64,000 nucleotides of DNA from Mallotus nudiflorus (GCA_947683625.1 CANTUR010000044.1:1860001-1924000), one strand, 5' to 3'; shown: positions 35,200 to 48,004, counted from the first letter of the stretch. A program made the numbers and translations. The notes: generated by a model from the sequence alone, not told the origin.

Positions 35200-36840
35200 G
35201 TCCTTAAAATGTTACATATAAGTCCCTAAACATAAATTCAATACCAAGCTTAAGTTTAATAAAATGTAATCTTTCCTTGCAAAGAGACTTGGTAAAGATG
35301 TTTGCTAATAAATTATTAGTATCAATAAATTCAAGAAAAATATCACCATTTTGCATATGATCATGCAAGAAATGATGTCTAATGTCCATATGCTTTGTAG
35401 AATGTTGAATGGGATTCTTGCTAAGGTTTAGAGCATTTGTGTTGTCATATTTAATAGGAAAGTGATCAAGTTCAATGCCATAGTCCATAAGTTGTTACTT
35501 TTGCCATAAGACTTATAAGCAATAACAACTAGCTACAACATATTCTACCTTAACAGTGGACAAGGAAATTGAAACTTGTTTTTTACTAAATCAAGAAACT
35601 AAGTAATTACTTAAATTTTGATAAGTTTCGAAAGTGCTTTTTCTATCTAGTAAACTAATGGCAAAATTTTCATTTGAATAACTAATTAAATCAAAGGATG
35701 AATTCCTAGGATACTAAAGTCCTAAATGCATTCTTCCATAAAGATATTTGAAAATCCTTTTGATAGCATTCAAGTAAGACTCTCTAGGATAAGATTGAAA
35801 CCTAGCACATAAGCATGTAGCAAACATGAAATCTAGTATACTAGTAGTTAAATAAAAAAAGGATCCGATCATACCTCTAAATCGCTTTTCATTAATAAGT
35901 TTACCAATCTTATCTTTTTTGAGTTTGATGGTGGTGCTCATAGGTGTCTTACTTGACTTAGCTCCATCCATTCTAAATTTTTGAGAATGTCCTTAGCGTA
36001 TTTAGTTTAATTGTTGATAGTCCTATTTTTACATTGCTTGATTAGAAGTCCAAGGAAGGACCTGAGCTCACCCATCATACTCATCTTAAATTCTCTTTAC
36101 ATCAACTTAGAAAATTCCTCACATAAGCAAAGCTTAGTAGCATCCAAAAATAATTTCATTAATATAAATTTGAAAAATTAATAAATCATGCTTAGATTTC
36201 TTTATGAAAACAGTTGTGTAAACTTTTCCTTTAGAAAAATTTTTTCTAAAAGAAAGCAACTCAATCTTTCAAACCAAGCACTTAGAGCTTATTTCAATCT
36301 ATATAATGCTTTTGACAATTTAAAAACATGATTTGGAGAATCAAAATTTTCAAAGCCCGAAGGTTGTTCAACATACACCTCTTATTTAATGAGACCATTT
36401 AGAAATGCACTTTGAACATCCATTTGTTAAAGTTTAAAATCCATGAATGATGCAAATGCAAGTAGCATTCTAATAGCTTTTAACCATGTAATGGGGGCAA
36501 AGGTTTCATCATAATCAATGCCTTCCTCTTGATTATAACCTTTAGCTACTATTCTAGCTTTGTTCCTAGTTATGACACCTTGTTCATTCATCTTATTTCT
36601 AAATACCTATTTGGTGCCTATAATAGGATGACGTTTAGGTCTAGGAACTAATCTTTAAGCCTTATTTCTCTTAAATTGATTGAACTCTTCTTGTATAGCA
36701 AGAATGCAAAATTCATCACTCAATGCATCATCAACATTTTTTGGCTCAATTTAAGAAATAAAGGCTAAATTTACAATATAATTGAGTTTAGATCTAGTAG
36801 TTACCCCTTTTATAGTGTCACCTATGATGAGATCTTGAGG
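35200..36840 (-). pseudogene. Copia reverse transcriptase and RNase H, decayed
   Basis: Read downward: GVITRNKARIVAKGYNQEEG and DYDETFAPI (~36570-36470), the region of the QMDVKSAFLNG motif near 36400, a catalytic box reading YINE in place of YVDD (~36150), then open pieces 35971-35714 (KTPMSTTIKLKKDKIGKLIN; MIGSFFYLTTSILDFMFAT; ARFQSYP) and RNase H at 35488-35204 (YDNTNALNLSKNPIQHSTKH; IRHHFLHDHM; NLLANIFTKSL). Stops interrupt almost every domain. Confidence 0.85.
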
Positions 36841-37290
36841 ATAAGCCTTTTTGAATTGTCAATCCTTTGGAAGTTCATCTTTTAAGGTAGGTTGAGATAT
36901 CTCCTCATTGTCCTCTTTACTTGGACCTTTAAGTTCCAAAGGCTTACTAGCATTTTCTTTTTGAGTATCCATAATCTCATTTCTAGGATTAAGTGAGTTT
37001 GATTCATCAAAGACAACAAGCATAGACTCTTCAACTACTAGAGTCTTTTTATTAAACACTCTATATGCTTTGTTAGAAGTGGAATAGCATCAAAAAATTC
37101 CTTCATTGGCTTTTGAATCAAATTTCCTAAGATCATCCTTAGTGTTCAATATAAAAGTACTTGCATCCAAATACTCTAAGATATAAAATTTTGGATTTTA
37201 TATTGTTCCAAACTCATAAGAAGTTTTATTTAAAATTGGTCTTTTAAAAACTCTATTTGAAATGTAACAAGACGTGCTAATGGCTTTCAC

Positions 37291-38220
37291 TCAAAAGTAT
37301 AGAGGTAAATTATACTCATAAAGCACGATTTTAACTATTTTCACTAGAGTTTTATTTTTCCTTTCAACTACCCGATTTTGTTGAGGTATTCTAGGAGAAG
37401 AAAATGTATGAAAAATACCATTTTCATTACAAAAGGTTTTGAAAATTTCATTTTCAAATTCAGTTCCATGATCATTTATAATGGAAGAAATACAAAAACC
37501 TTTCTTTTTGAACTCGTTATGAGAAATTTCAAAAGCTTTAAATGCATCATTCTTATGAGCAAGAAAACACACCCAAGTGTAACTACACTAGTCATTAACT
37601 AATATATAAGTATAGTGCATTCCACCAAAACTAGCAACTCTGGTTGGTTTAAATAATTCCATATGTATAAGTTCAAATGGCCTAGAGGTGGACACTATAT
37701 TCTTGAGCTTAAATGAAGACTTGGATTGTTTTCCTTTTTGGTAAGTATCACAAGGTTTATCCTTAGTGAATTCAAGCTTAGGTAAACTCACAAGTTCATG
37801 TTTACAAAGATCATTTAAAAATTCAAAGTTTGCATTCCTAACCTTCTATGCCATGTCCATGTGTCATGGGAAATAGACATCAAGCATTTAATGTCTTTGT
37901 TATCAATTTTATTTAAATCAATAACATAAAAATTGTCTATTCTTTCACCACTAAAAAGTACTTTATCTTCATTAAGACTACTAATAAAGTAATTTCTAGG
38001 ATAGAAAGTAACCTTATTTCCTATATCATAAAATTGACTTGTACTAAGAAAATTATGTTTAAGACCATTAACAAATAATACATAATGTATAGATAAGAAT
38101 TTAGGATTACTGATTTCTCTAATGCCTACTATCTTTCCTTTAGTATTGTCTCCGAATGTGACATGTCCTCCATCCTTTGCATCAATCTTGTTGAATTGCT
38201 CTTTGTCTCTTATCATGTGC
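37291..38220 (-). pseudogene. Copia protease C-terminus, GAG-pre-integrase and integrase
   Basis: 38216-37815: MIRDKEQFNKIDAKDGGHVTFGDNTKG, the region after the protease active site, followed by LSTSQFYDIGNKVTF and the pre-integrase HRRLG. 37791-37588: CDTYQKGKQSKSSF and LIHMELFKPTRVASFGGMHY (integrase core start, first Asp expected but read as Glu in HMEL). 37572-37291: integrase with DHGTEFEN, SSPRIPQQNRVVERKN (the expected V-E-R-KN motif is present). Confidence 0.87.
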
Positions 38221-40264
38221 CTTGAACATCCATTATCAAGATATCACTTGCTTTTTGCTCTTGTGGATTTGAAGCACACCTACACAAGACAATTTAAGTG
38301 TTCTTTTAAACCCAAACCTTTCTTGGTCTATGTTGGTTAGTTTTAAGATAATTCGAAGGAAGCAAATTGATATATAGTCTTTTATAAAAGCACACATTGT
38401 TGGTGTGTCCTTTGATCATGCAATATGAACATACAATATTTGCAAACTTATTTCTTCTAGGAGCATACGATTGTTTAGTAAATGAAATATGCCTTTGATG
38501 TTGTGATGGTATATGTCTCCTATTATTTTAAGTCATAGTGTGAGACATACATTAATAATGGTAATGTGTATTTTGATAGGTTTATGCAACATGTCTAAGA
38601 GCGTTGTGTCTAGTGTAAATAGAAGCATGTTTGGGTTGTGGTCTTTTAACATGTGTCTTACCTCTTTATGCCAATAGAGGTCTTATGAGACTTTCCTTTG
38701 TCATTTGACATATGAGACTTTTTAGCTTTGAAAGCTTAATTCTCTTTTGGTTTAGAGCTAGGAGTGGAATCATGTGAGGCTTTAAGAAAATTAATGTGTG
38801 ATGATGATGATGAATGCATTCCATTTTTACATTTAGTTCTATAGGTATCTCCATGAAATTGTTGAGAATCAAGAAGACTATCTAAGATTTCTTTTCCTCT
38901 CTTAGATTTAGTAATGAAATTCTTTAATTCTAAGACCTTTTTAGAAATTTTATGATTTTCATCACTTACTTTCTTGAGTTAATATTTCAAGGAATTATAA
39001 GATTTTGCATCAATAACCAATTTTTCATTTGATTCAATAAGTTTAGCAAAATCATTTTTTAAGCTATTAAATTTCTTAGTTAAGATAAATAGCTCATGCT
39101 TGTAAAGCTTCTTTTTAGAAAGCAAGCTTTTGCATAATAAAGCTCTCATCATCATCACAATAATCATCATAATCATCAAAGGAAGAATAAGAAATAGATG
39201 GTACCTCATTTTCATTTTCAAGAGTCATGAAGCAAAGGTTGGCCACTTCTTATTGTTCCTCTTCCTTTTTGGATTTGAAGGAGACATTCTAAGTAGCTTT
39301 AAAGGCCTTCTTCTTATTCTTTGCTCCTTTGTTTCTATATTTGAGTTTGGGGCACTCACTTCAATATGTTTCATTTTCTTATATTCATAGCAAGTAACCT
39401 CTTTGGTTTTCTTCTTGCTTTATCATTCATGCTTCTTGTTAGAGTCTTTAGTTCTTCAGAAATTTTTCTTTCTCAAGAATTTCTTAAAGTTTCTTGTAAG
39501 CATGGCAACATTACAATCTTCATCACTAGAATCTTCAAGACTTTTATCTTTATTATTATCTTGTAAAGCTTTTAGTGCTATGCTCTTCTTCTTTTCCTTT
39601 TCTTCTTGATCTTCTCCTCTTTGTTTGATTGTAGGCTCATGTGTTAAGAGCTTTCCAATAAGCAGGTCAGTGGAGAGAATAGAAAGGTCTTAAGCTTCCT
39701 CAATTGAAGTAACCTGAGATTCCTAATCCTTCTTAGGTAGGATTTTTAGAATCTTTTTGTTTACTTCTTCCTTAGTGAAATGTTTACTAAGCTTTTTGAG
39801 GGTTGTGAGAAGAGCAATGAGGCAATTTATCATTTTGGCGATTGATTCTTATGGTTTCATCTTAAATAGTTCATACTCATACATGTGGAGTTGAACTTTT
39901 TTGCTTCCCACTTAAATGTTACATTCATAGTGATTTCTAAGTGTCTCTCCCATACTTCTTTTATGGATTGGTAATGTTGAACTTTGTCACCTTCATCTCT
40001 AGACAAAGAAGAGATTAGTGTGATCATAGCTCTCTTATTTTTTTTATGTCTCATCTTTTTGAGTTTGATTCCATTAGCTTCTTTTAAGAACTACTTTCAC
40101 ATCATCAATTTTGGCTTAAGAGGTTCCCAACCATCTAGAATGACATCCCACAATTTAATAGAATCACTATCTAGATAAAATTCCATTTTGAATTTCTAAT
40201 ATAGATAATCACTTCCATCAAAGAATGGTCTTAGAGAAGAGATGTTTTGAATTTCACTTGCCAT
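38221..40264 (-). pseudogene. Copia gag, decayed
   Basis: Starts at the minus-strand ATG at 40264 (MASEIQNISSLRPFFDGSDY), a typical SIRE-type gag start; open piece 40054-39857 (ALISSLSRDE-like ITLISSLSRDEGDKVQHYQS; KEVWERHLEI). The zinc knuckle near 39400 has lost two of its cysteines (CYEYKKMKHIEVSAP). An acidic DDYDDYCDDDE-like stretch follows near 39170. Confidence 0.75.
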
Positions 40265-40299
40265 GATCTTGTATTTTAGCAATTAAGTTCTTAGAATTC

Positions 40300-40318
40300 A
40301 AGCTCTAATACTAAATAA
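40300..40318 (-). other. Primer-binding site of the SIRE-like element
   Basis: Minus strand reads TTTAGTATTAGAGCTTGA, a decayed TGGTATCAGAGC initiator tRNA-Met type site, a few bases inside the 5' LTR. Confidence 0.6.
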
Positions 40319-40321
40319 AAA

Positions 40322-42941
40322 TGCCTTAAAGGAGGGGGGGGGGGTGAATAAGGCAAATGAACAATAATAAAAAATTAAAAGAATTCTTTACCAGAATTGA
40401 AAGAATGTTCAGAAGGAAGAATGTTGAACACAACAATTTAAGGAGTTCGGATTCTCAACAATCCTACATCTCCACCTAACTTATCCCTAAGTTATGATTT
40501 TTAATTCCTATAATCTTATTCATAAGATTGAGATTACACATGAGTTTAAGGCTTACTCTTTCAACCTTATAACTTGAGTTTTCAAAGGCTCACTTAAAAT
40601 CAATTCACAAGTGTTTTAATGGCTAAACACTTAAGCCAATTCCTTTATAATAGAATCTCACTTCTCATTTTCTAAACCTAAAATATAGAAGAATAAGAAC
40701 ATCTATTCTAACACTCACCAAATCTCACAAGAGTTATACTGTTGGGGGTTCGTGATACAAATGCAGCGAAAAATTAAAATTTTATCATGTTCCCAAACCT
40801 GGATCCATGTAATTTGACTACTTGATTAAATCTAGAGTTTCAAGAATCTTACTAAAATGCAGAAGAGGCAAGATTTTCTGGAAGGATGAGAGGAGGTTCA
40901 CACTGGTGACACCTTACCTTCAGCTTTTTGCTTTGGTTGTTCGGATCAAGACGTCTCCAAAAGGATATGTCCTCTATAGGTATCCACATGAATATCCCTT
41001 CACAAAATGAATTGGAGTGTATGCTAGGAAACTTCTTGATTGTCTCACAAATCAAGAACAAAAGAAAAACTCTATGTTTGTTTTCTAGGAAAAGAGAAAC
41101 CTGTTTTTGGAGGCAGGGAAAACAAAACTATTAAACCCTAGAGAATATAACATATTTATAGACTCTAAATTAGGGTTTCACCTACCAATGACCTTTTTGG
41201 TAGTTTCCCATTATATTCTGATTTTGTTTTAAAAATAAATCAGAAATAATATCTTATTTATTTATTTATTTAAAATAACATTTATCTTAAATAAATAAAC
41301 AAATGAATAAATAAATAAAACACTTTAATTATATATTTCTATAAAGTTTATTTTGGGCTTATTAAAACCATAATCATTTTGGGCTTGTTCTAAGTATGTG
41401 ACCCTAGAGTTTCACATAACATTGGCAATGGGCCTAAGTCTCTGTTTAGGCCTACGAGTCATAAGTGGCCTCTAGCAAGACATTATAACTACCCAAGTCA
41501 TGTGAAGTCAATAATCCAACATAACCTAATTAAAATGAATTTTATCATCCCTTTATCACATGATATCTTAATTGAACATAAGGCATAGAATGTCATCCTT
41601 ATATAGTTTAATATTCTGACTTGATTCCAAGTAGACTGAAAATGATAACTCTTTATCAATTCATTTCAGCATGGCCATGCATTTTCCTTTAGTCTATCTC
41701 ATCAAGGGGCCCATAGATATCTTTCTCATATTAATGAGGGATAAATTCCTTCTAAATCACTCACATTCCTCACATAACTAATTTCATATCCAACAACATC
41801 CTATCTAATCATCCGGTTAAAGATAATGTTAGAATATGTCAAAACATAAAATAGCTATGTATAAATCCATGATGATTTCAAGGTCAAAGGACCGAAATAA
41901 AATTATTGTGATGAAAAATACTTATGACAATATTCTATGCAGTATTCTCATAGTGGGTCAATCTAGTACATGATCTCTCATCATGTACCTATGAGTTGAC
42001 TTAATATCTCATATTCATGATTAGTAAAACATAACCATCAGTCAACATCATACTAGCCTTAATACTTTAACATTTATATAATTAATAAATGGCTAGGGAT
42101 AATTAAAATAGAACTCTTATTTTAATCTAAGGGTTTTACTATCAAGTCACATACTTGATGGCCTTAGTAAGAATTAACCATTCATATAATTATCATAAAA
42201 TCAAATGATAATGAAATACCTCTTTATTAATAAAATAAGAAAGTCAATACATAATCAAATGATTAACCTAGTGCATATCACTAACATATACAACTATAAA
42301 TAAATTTAAAGAGAGTTATGAGAGCTTAATTGAATGCTTAAGAGAGTATAATGAATAAACAAGTTTCTTAAACTTTCAATTGAACTCTAAGAGTTTTTTA
42401 TATAGAAAAATAACTTAGATTATGGTTGTTGGATGCATTGGTTATGTCTCCAACATCTCTTATTGATTTTTGAACCATTTTGGACTTAATTCTATTAGAA
42501 CGCCGCTCACAGTCTTGAGGAGCAAACCCTGGCTCATGAGTGTTAGTTTGGGGATTATTGCATTAAAAAATATTCATTGAATGATGTCAAGACTACCCTC
42601 ATGAGCTGAAGCCTGCTCCTAATGATTATGAGGGTACCTCATGAGGAGCGCTGAGGTTTTTAGCAAAAATTAGCTTTTAAAGCACTATACAAGGTCCACT
42701 CATAAGGGGTTCGTGAGCAGATAACTATAAGTCCAAAATTGTATATAATTGCTTCTCAAAGATTAGGGACTTGTGTAAGTTAAAATACTTCTTCAAATTG
42801 TATATTAATTATCTTTCAAGAAGTATTACATTGTCTCCAATCATTAATTAATCTTGATACTTGATCAATGACTTACACATTTAAATGAAAATCATTAGAA
42901 TCTAAATTGTTTGTCAAAGACCAAAATTAGAATTTTGATCA
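40322..42941 (-). repeat. 5' LTR of the SIRE-like element (contains a nested solo LTR)
   Basis: Real LTR sequence is 40322-40739 and 42292-42941; the rest is the inserted solo LTR. On the minus strand it starts TGATCAAAATTC and ends TTTAAGGCA. Confidence 0.82.
40740..42286 (-). repeat. Solo copia LTR nested in the SIRE-like LTR
   Basis: 1547 bases, starts TGTTGGGGGTTCG and ends ATCACTAACA, flanked by the identical 5-base duplication TATAC (40735-40739 and 42287-42291). The other SIRE-like LTR (31419-32484) shows the empty site. Minus-strand start TGTTAGTGATATGCAC is a copia-type LTR start. It has the same overall plan as the LTR at 22652-30794. Confidence 0.93.
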
Positions 42942-44153
42942 TGCAAATAGTCAACAACCTTGATTTCAGTTAAGGGTAATTGTTACAAAGTACCTAAAGA
43001 CTCTCTAAAATTAATTAATCATGTTAAGATTAAATTTTAACCTACTCTTATGATTAAGAAGTTAATAAAAACTCATTAAATTCCTTAACAATTATTAGAC
43101 CCCTCAAAGAGCTCACTTACTCTTATGGTTGAGTGGCCTAAGTCGTATAAATCTTAAGCTAGTGAATTCCCCTAACTTTTTCATTAGTTAATTTACCCAA
43201 TAATGTAAGCAAAAGAAAAGTACAATTCATAGAATTAATTGAACATTAAATTTATAAAAATATTATGTTCAATCACATCATGAAATAGTTACCCCTAACC
43301 TAATTAAAAAAAGAGTTTAGCCACATATAATTGTGGCAAAAATCATAAACATAATCAAAGGATTAAAGATAAATAAGAAATAATAGATGAAACTCTTGAA
43401 TCTTGCACAAATATCCTTTGATCTTCTTTTAAGTACTTGTTTGTAGCTTTCAAAATGCTCAAGGATCCCTTAAATAACTCCTAAAAATCCCCTTTTATAA
43501 AAAAGCATAATGGAAGACTCATTTTCCCTTGAATTCCTAAATCATTTTAAAAAAAGAAAGCTTTTTTAGGTCGACATGGCCTGGCACACGGCTGGATCTT
43601 TACCCGTGTTCAATTACTACTTTTCAATATGACCTCAACATAGTCGTGCTTCACTTTAAGTCAATCTCCAAATCCTTGCATGGCTTATAACATGGCTGTG
43701 CTTCAACCATGTTAAACCTTCAAAATTTCATCAATTTAGATACAAAGGCACATGGTCCATAACATGATCATGCCTCAATCTGTGTCAAATGTTCCTTAAG
43801 CTATAAAAGCATACATGTCATGTAACATGGCCATGTTGCAACTTATGTGTCTTTAACTCCTTTTCTAGTGCAAAGTACAATCACAAGCACTCTTATGCCA
43901 TGCCCATGCCTTCAAATCCTTTACTTTTAGGAATTTATTTTTAAGCTTATCTACAAAAAAGGAAACATTAATTAGTATTAAATAAAAGCTCTAAATTATA
44001 CTAAAAATTTAGCCAAAAGCAATAAAAACCTAATTAAAACTCTAAACTAAAAATAGTTCCTAATTAAACTTAAATTATATCTAGTTAAGATTATTTATTT
44101 ATTCAAAATTCATTAAAATTCATCTCAAATACATGTAAAAATTTTACACATCA

Positions 44154-45282
44154 ATAGGCCACTTAATTTGACAATCTCCTAAAAAAATTTTAAAACATTG
44201 AATAATACTTAGAATTTGGAATTAAAACTATCTAAAATTATGTTAGCCATGTCCTCCTTTGTAAAAGAACCACTTTTGGTTATTTAATAAAAAGTGAAGA
44301 ATCATTCTTGCTAGATACATAGATTGCATCAACTTTCTCTATTAGAGAGGGAAGCTTTGGAAAATTTATTTTCTAATAGACTCTTATAGGCTCATTGTGT
44401 ATAGGCTTAAATAATGAGTTAAGATTAATTGATTTAAGGACTTTTTTTTAGAAATATATAAAAAATAAAATATTTTCAAATTTACAATTGACTGAAATAA
44501 CTTTTCATAACTATGTTAAAATAGAAAAGCTTTTTCATGAATATGGTCTTATTATTCTTCTCTTTTTTTCTTTTCTCTCTTACTCTGCAAATCTTTTTTT
44601 TCTTTTCCTATCTTTTCATTCTATACTCTTACATATCAAAAATATCACCTCTAAAATAAAAACTAAACATAAGAAATTTTCTCTTTAAGAATTCTCTTAT
44701 TTCATTTATTTATGGCTTTCTCTATTCCTCTCCTTTTCCTTCTCTTCCTCCACTACCACCATACTATTGCTTATTAACCTTAAAGCCTTAATCTCCACCA
44801 TCTGATTATAGTCCATGAGGCTGCTAATTTGTCTTCGATTTATTGATCTAACTTTTTTCCTTAATCTTTTTCCTTTAATGGCTAGCAAAGATCTTAAAGA
44901 CAAAAAAAGCAAAGAGAGAAAGCAAAAGAAAAAAAGGAGTAAATTGAATGACTTCGAGAGTTAAATTATATTTTTCAAAAAGAAGAGTTTTTATAGCTGA
45001 AGACTTCATAATTATTTTAGGTGTTAAAATTTGAGTGTTATAATGGGCTTGGTTTAATTTGTTTGAAATGATATCAGTGTGTGTTTTCTTTTTTTGGTAG
45101 TTGTTTTAGCAGTTGTTTTTCTAGTTTTTTTTTTATTTTTTTGTTGATTTTTTTTTTCAATTTTATGAGTTTGTTTTATAGTGCTTTTATAATTTTTTAT
45201 TATTATTTTGGTGGTTGTTTTAGTAGTTGTTTCGCTAGTTGTTTTGATGATTATTTTTATTTTTTTATTGGTTATTTTTAGT
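44154..45282. other. Intergenic DNA, nothing recognised
   Basis: T-rich and CT-rich stretches (44555-44630, 44710-44760) and a GTTGTTTTAG-type repetitive T-rich segment from 45080. The minus-strand frame 44912-44706 (Lys/Glu-rich) has no recognisable domain and is not annotated as a gene. Confidence 0.45.
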
Positions 45283-45546
45283 TTTATGAGCTTGTTTTAC
45301 AATGGATTTTTGGTTATTTTTATGGTAGTTTTTGGTTCAACATAATATAATTGTTTTTTTAATGGTTGTAGTGGTTTTTCTAGTTGTTTTTGAAAAAAAT
45401 AATAAAAAGTAATAAAAGTAACAAAAAACAACTAGAAAATAACCATTGCAAAACAACCTCCAAAAACATAAAGTTGAAGCAACAAGAAATAAAAAATAAC
45501 TATAAAAAAAACCAAAAAAATGTTGTACAAATGAAAAGATTAAGAA
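45283..45546. repeat. AT-rich foldback (inverted repeat) element
   Basis: Left arm, T-rich: TGTTTTACAATGGATTTTTG, GGTTCAAC, AATGGTTGTAG and TTTTTCTAGTTGTTTTTG. It is mirrored after a centre near 45400 by CAAAAAACAACTAGAAAA, AATAACCATT, GTTGAAGC and ACCAAAAAAATGTTGTACA. Possibly a MITE; edges are uncertain because the flanking T-rich and A-rich DNA also pairs loosely. Confidence 0.55.
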
Positions 45547-45929
45547 AATAAAGTAAAAATAAAAATAAATAAAAAAGAAAAAGAAGAGGAAAAACAAAAT
45601 AAAAACATAAAAACAAGGGAATTATGGGCTTTTAAAAGAATCACGTAAAAGAAAAAAAACCACACATATGAAAAGAAAGACATAAATAACTATAGTTTTG
45701 AAAACATTTTGCTTAATGCCATGATATGACTATCAAAAGGGATTCATATGCAAATCATATATTAATTTGTGTTTTATATGTTCAAGATGGTGGACTGATC
45801 AAAGAGCACAAGAAAGCTTGGCATGAGCATTAAATCGGGTTGAATTTGAATCAATTAAGGAAGTTTGCACATAGATATAATCTAGCATAAAAGGATGGAC
45901 AAATTCTTTAGTCTTTTTTTTATTATTTT
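45547..45929. other. A-rich and unassigned DNA
   Basis: A-rich to about 45700, then mixed sequence without ORF or clear repeat relation. The last part may be pre-LTR sequence of the gypsy fragment that follows. Confidence 0.4.
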
Positions 45930-46285
45930 TAGGGTCAATAAAGAAGATTCAAAAAGATTTGAAAAGATTCAAGGATATTCTAAGTCAAAGTCAACAAAGC
46001 CAAAGTCAAAGAGTCAATAAGTCAAAGGTCAAGGTCAATATCCTACATGACACGTGACATGGCATGCTTTAATGCTTAGTTATCATGAGTTGTTATTTTT
46101 CTTATTTGTCATTAGTTGTCATGAGTTGTTATTTTGCTTAATTGTCTTTAGTTGTTATTAGTTGTCACCTTTTTAAAAGGAATTCTATTTAGTTAAGGAT
46201 TTTCCTTTATAGGTATCTTTATGAATAAGTAAGAAACACCTTTTCCTTTAAGGCTTAGGATGTTTACATGCCTATATAAAGGCCA
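45930..46285 (+). repeat. Gypsy LTR fragment (family A-like)
   Basis: Shares the family A LTR blocks: AGGATATTCTAAGTCAAAGT, multiple AGTCAA units, ACATGGCATGCTT, repeated GTTGTCATGAGTTG and the TATA-like GCCTATATAAAGGCC. Truncated at 46285 by LTR D. Confidence 0.75.
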
Positions 46286-47287
46286 TGATGTGAATCAAGT
46301 AAGCACTAAACATGTTAATCAACATGATGATCCACTTAAGTATAATGGTCCAATGATTAAAACATGTATGAAGAAGTTTAAGGGTGGTTTAGGATTGTTC
46401 TTGAAGCAAAAGATCAAGTTTGGGATAGAGAATTAAAACATAAGTACAAATGGAGCTCAATTGAGTGAATATGGAGAAAGTTTGACAAAAGGGAAAAATC
46501 ATCCTTTTTGCACCTTGTTATCATATTTTGACCCTCAAAATGAAGAATTCACGTCAAACTCTTCAAGTGGAGTGATTTGCATTCAAAATACGTAAAGTGC
46601 AATTTTGAAGATTTTGGAAGGTTCTAGAAGGTGCTAAGGGAATTTACAAGAATCAAGAATCTTTCAAGAATATTCTCTACAAATAAAACCCTAGATGTGA
46701 TGGAGAGTGTCTACTACTTATTTAAAGACTTGGTTAAATTTTTCTTAGTTGTCATGAGTTGTCAATTTGACTTTTTAATGATTAGTTGTCATGAGTTGTC
46801 AATTTGACTTTTCAAAACTTAGTTGTCATATTTTTTTGAAGGGATCCTATTTAGTTAAGGATTTTCCTTTATAGGAGTCTTTAAGAACAAGTAAGAAAAC
46901 CTATTTCTTCAAGGATTAAGATGTCTACATTCCTACATAAAAGGTCATATCAATGAAGCATGAATTTAGAAGAAGTTTTATCAATTAAATTTCAATTTTT
47001 ATGAGGTTAAAGTTCTTCTCTCTTGTTCTTAAAAGGACTTTAGTGAATTTACCAAGTGAAGGCTTGGTACATTCAAACCTAGTTTAATTTAGACTTGAAA
47101 TTGACTTTGTTAATCTTAGGTTTATATTAAACAACCTTTAATTCTTTATTATTAAGGTTCTTAAGTACATGTTTTTTAAGGGTCTTATTGGGGATTACAG
47201 TTTCTTTTTGCTTGATTTAGGAATGATCCTTGGCAAGGTTATTAAGATTGAATATGGGTTTGGTACAAGTTAACCATGTTTGTATCA
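46286..47287 (+). repeat. 5' LTR of a gypsy element (family D)
   Basis: Starts TGATGTGAATCAAG, ends GTTTGTATCA, and is followed by a primer-binding site. The beginning still encodes a polyprotein tail (KYNGPMIKTCMKKFKGGLG), as in family A. Middle contains GTTGTCATGAGTTGTCAATT repeats and TATA-like CTACATAAAAGG. Confidence 0.72.
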
Positions 47288-48004
47288 TTTAGTATCAGAG
47301 CTTTGGCTCATTAATTAAGTACATATCTTATTTAATCTAAAAAATCAATATTTTTTCATTGATTTTTGTGTCTTATTTGATATCAATTCATTTTCTTTGT
47401 GATCGTAGAGTTCAAATTCATTTTTCTTTGTTATCTTCAGTTAATTGCTTTCTTTTCTTCATACTCCAACCTATTTCTAGTCTTGAAATAAAAAAATTTT
47501 AAAAAAATTATTTCTACTCTTGTTGTTTTGCATTTTAAGAGTCTTATTTGTCACAATTACTATCAATTTGATTTTGTTCTTAATTTTGCCATTGTAGCAT
47601 CTGTTATAAATAAAAAAAAGGAAAAAAAAGGAAGAAAAAAAGGTTTTGAATTGAAAAAAAGAGGTTGAATTGATCAAATTTGAATTCAATTTGGCCTAAA
47701 ACCATTCCAATTTGCTATTTTGATTCAAAATTCCTTTGCCTTATTTTAGTTCTGAATATTTTCCAATTTACTTTTCCAAATTTTCTTATTTTCATTTTGT
47801 TTGGATATTGTCATTATTTGTTGTATTTTCTTTGGCTCTTATAGTCAAATTTGAGTTTTAATTTTTGCCTTGTTTATTTTGTATTGAGCTTAATTTGATA
47901 ATTTCTAACTTAACTTCCATAAGAACTATAAGAAAGGAATTTGAGAAGTGAAAGGCAAGTGGTGAGCTTATAAGAGGGTAAAAGCCTAATTGAGTGAAAC
48001 AAAG
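47288..48004 (+). other. Primer-binding site and leader of gypsy family D
   Basis: TTAGTATCAGAGCTTTGGCTC directly follows the LTR (initiator tRNA-Met type). The T-rich leader runs to GAGGGTAAAAGCCTAATTGA, matching the pre-gag leader of family A at 24745. No gag follows; the element is cut off by an inverted LTR piece. Confidence 0.65.

Larger units (their letters stand above)
31419..42941 (-). mobile_element. Ty1/copia element, SIRE/Maximus-like, decayed
   Basis: Minus-strand element of ~10 kb after removing a nested solo LTR. 5' LTR 40322-42941, 3' LTR 31419-32484, PBS at ~40300-40318, gag from 40264, protease/integrase 38220-37290, RT-RNase H 36840-35200, then a further ~2.7 kb with an envelope-like remnant before the 3' LTR. 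A third coding region after pol plus the pol wording (GMIGSFFYLT, LCARFQSYP) place it with SIRE/Maximus. Flanks CACAA (31414-31418) and TGCAA (42942-42946) may be a TSD differing by two transitions. Numerous stops and frameshifts. Confidence 0.85.
31167..44153 (+). repeat. Old LTR (solo) split by a SIRE-like copia element
   Basis: Left part 31167-31418, right part 42942-44153, ~1.46 kb once the insertion is removed. Starts TGTTGCAT and ends TTTTACACATCA. It contains the GAGTTATCATTCTCACGAGG block and the later ATTATTAGACCCC and CCCCTAACTTT segments known from many large plant gypsy LTRs. The flanks read GTAGG (31162-31166) and ATAGG (44154-44158), a 4-of-5 matching TSD. Confidence 0.6.

Noticed and set aside
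44706..44912. 68-codon Lys/Glu-rich minus-strand ORF
   Set aside because: No recognisable domain, no supporting context; within CT-rich low-complexity DNA.
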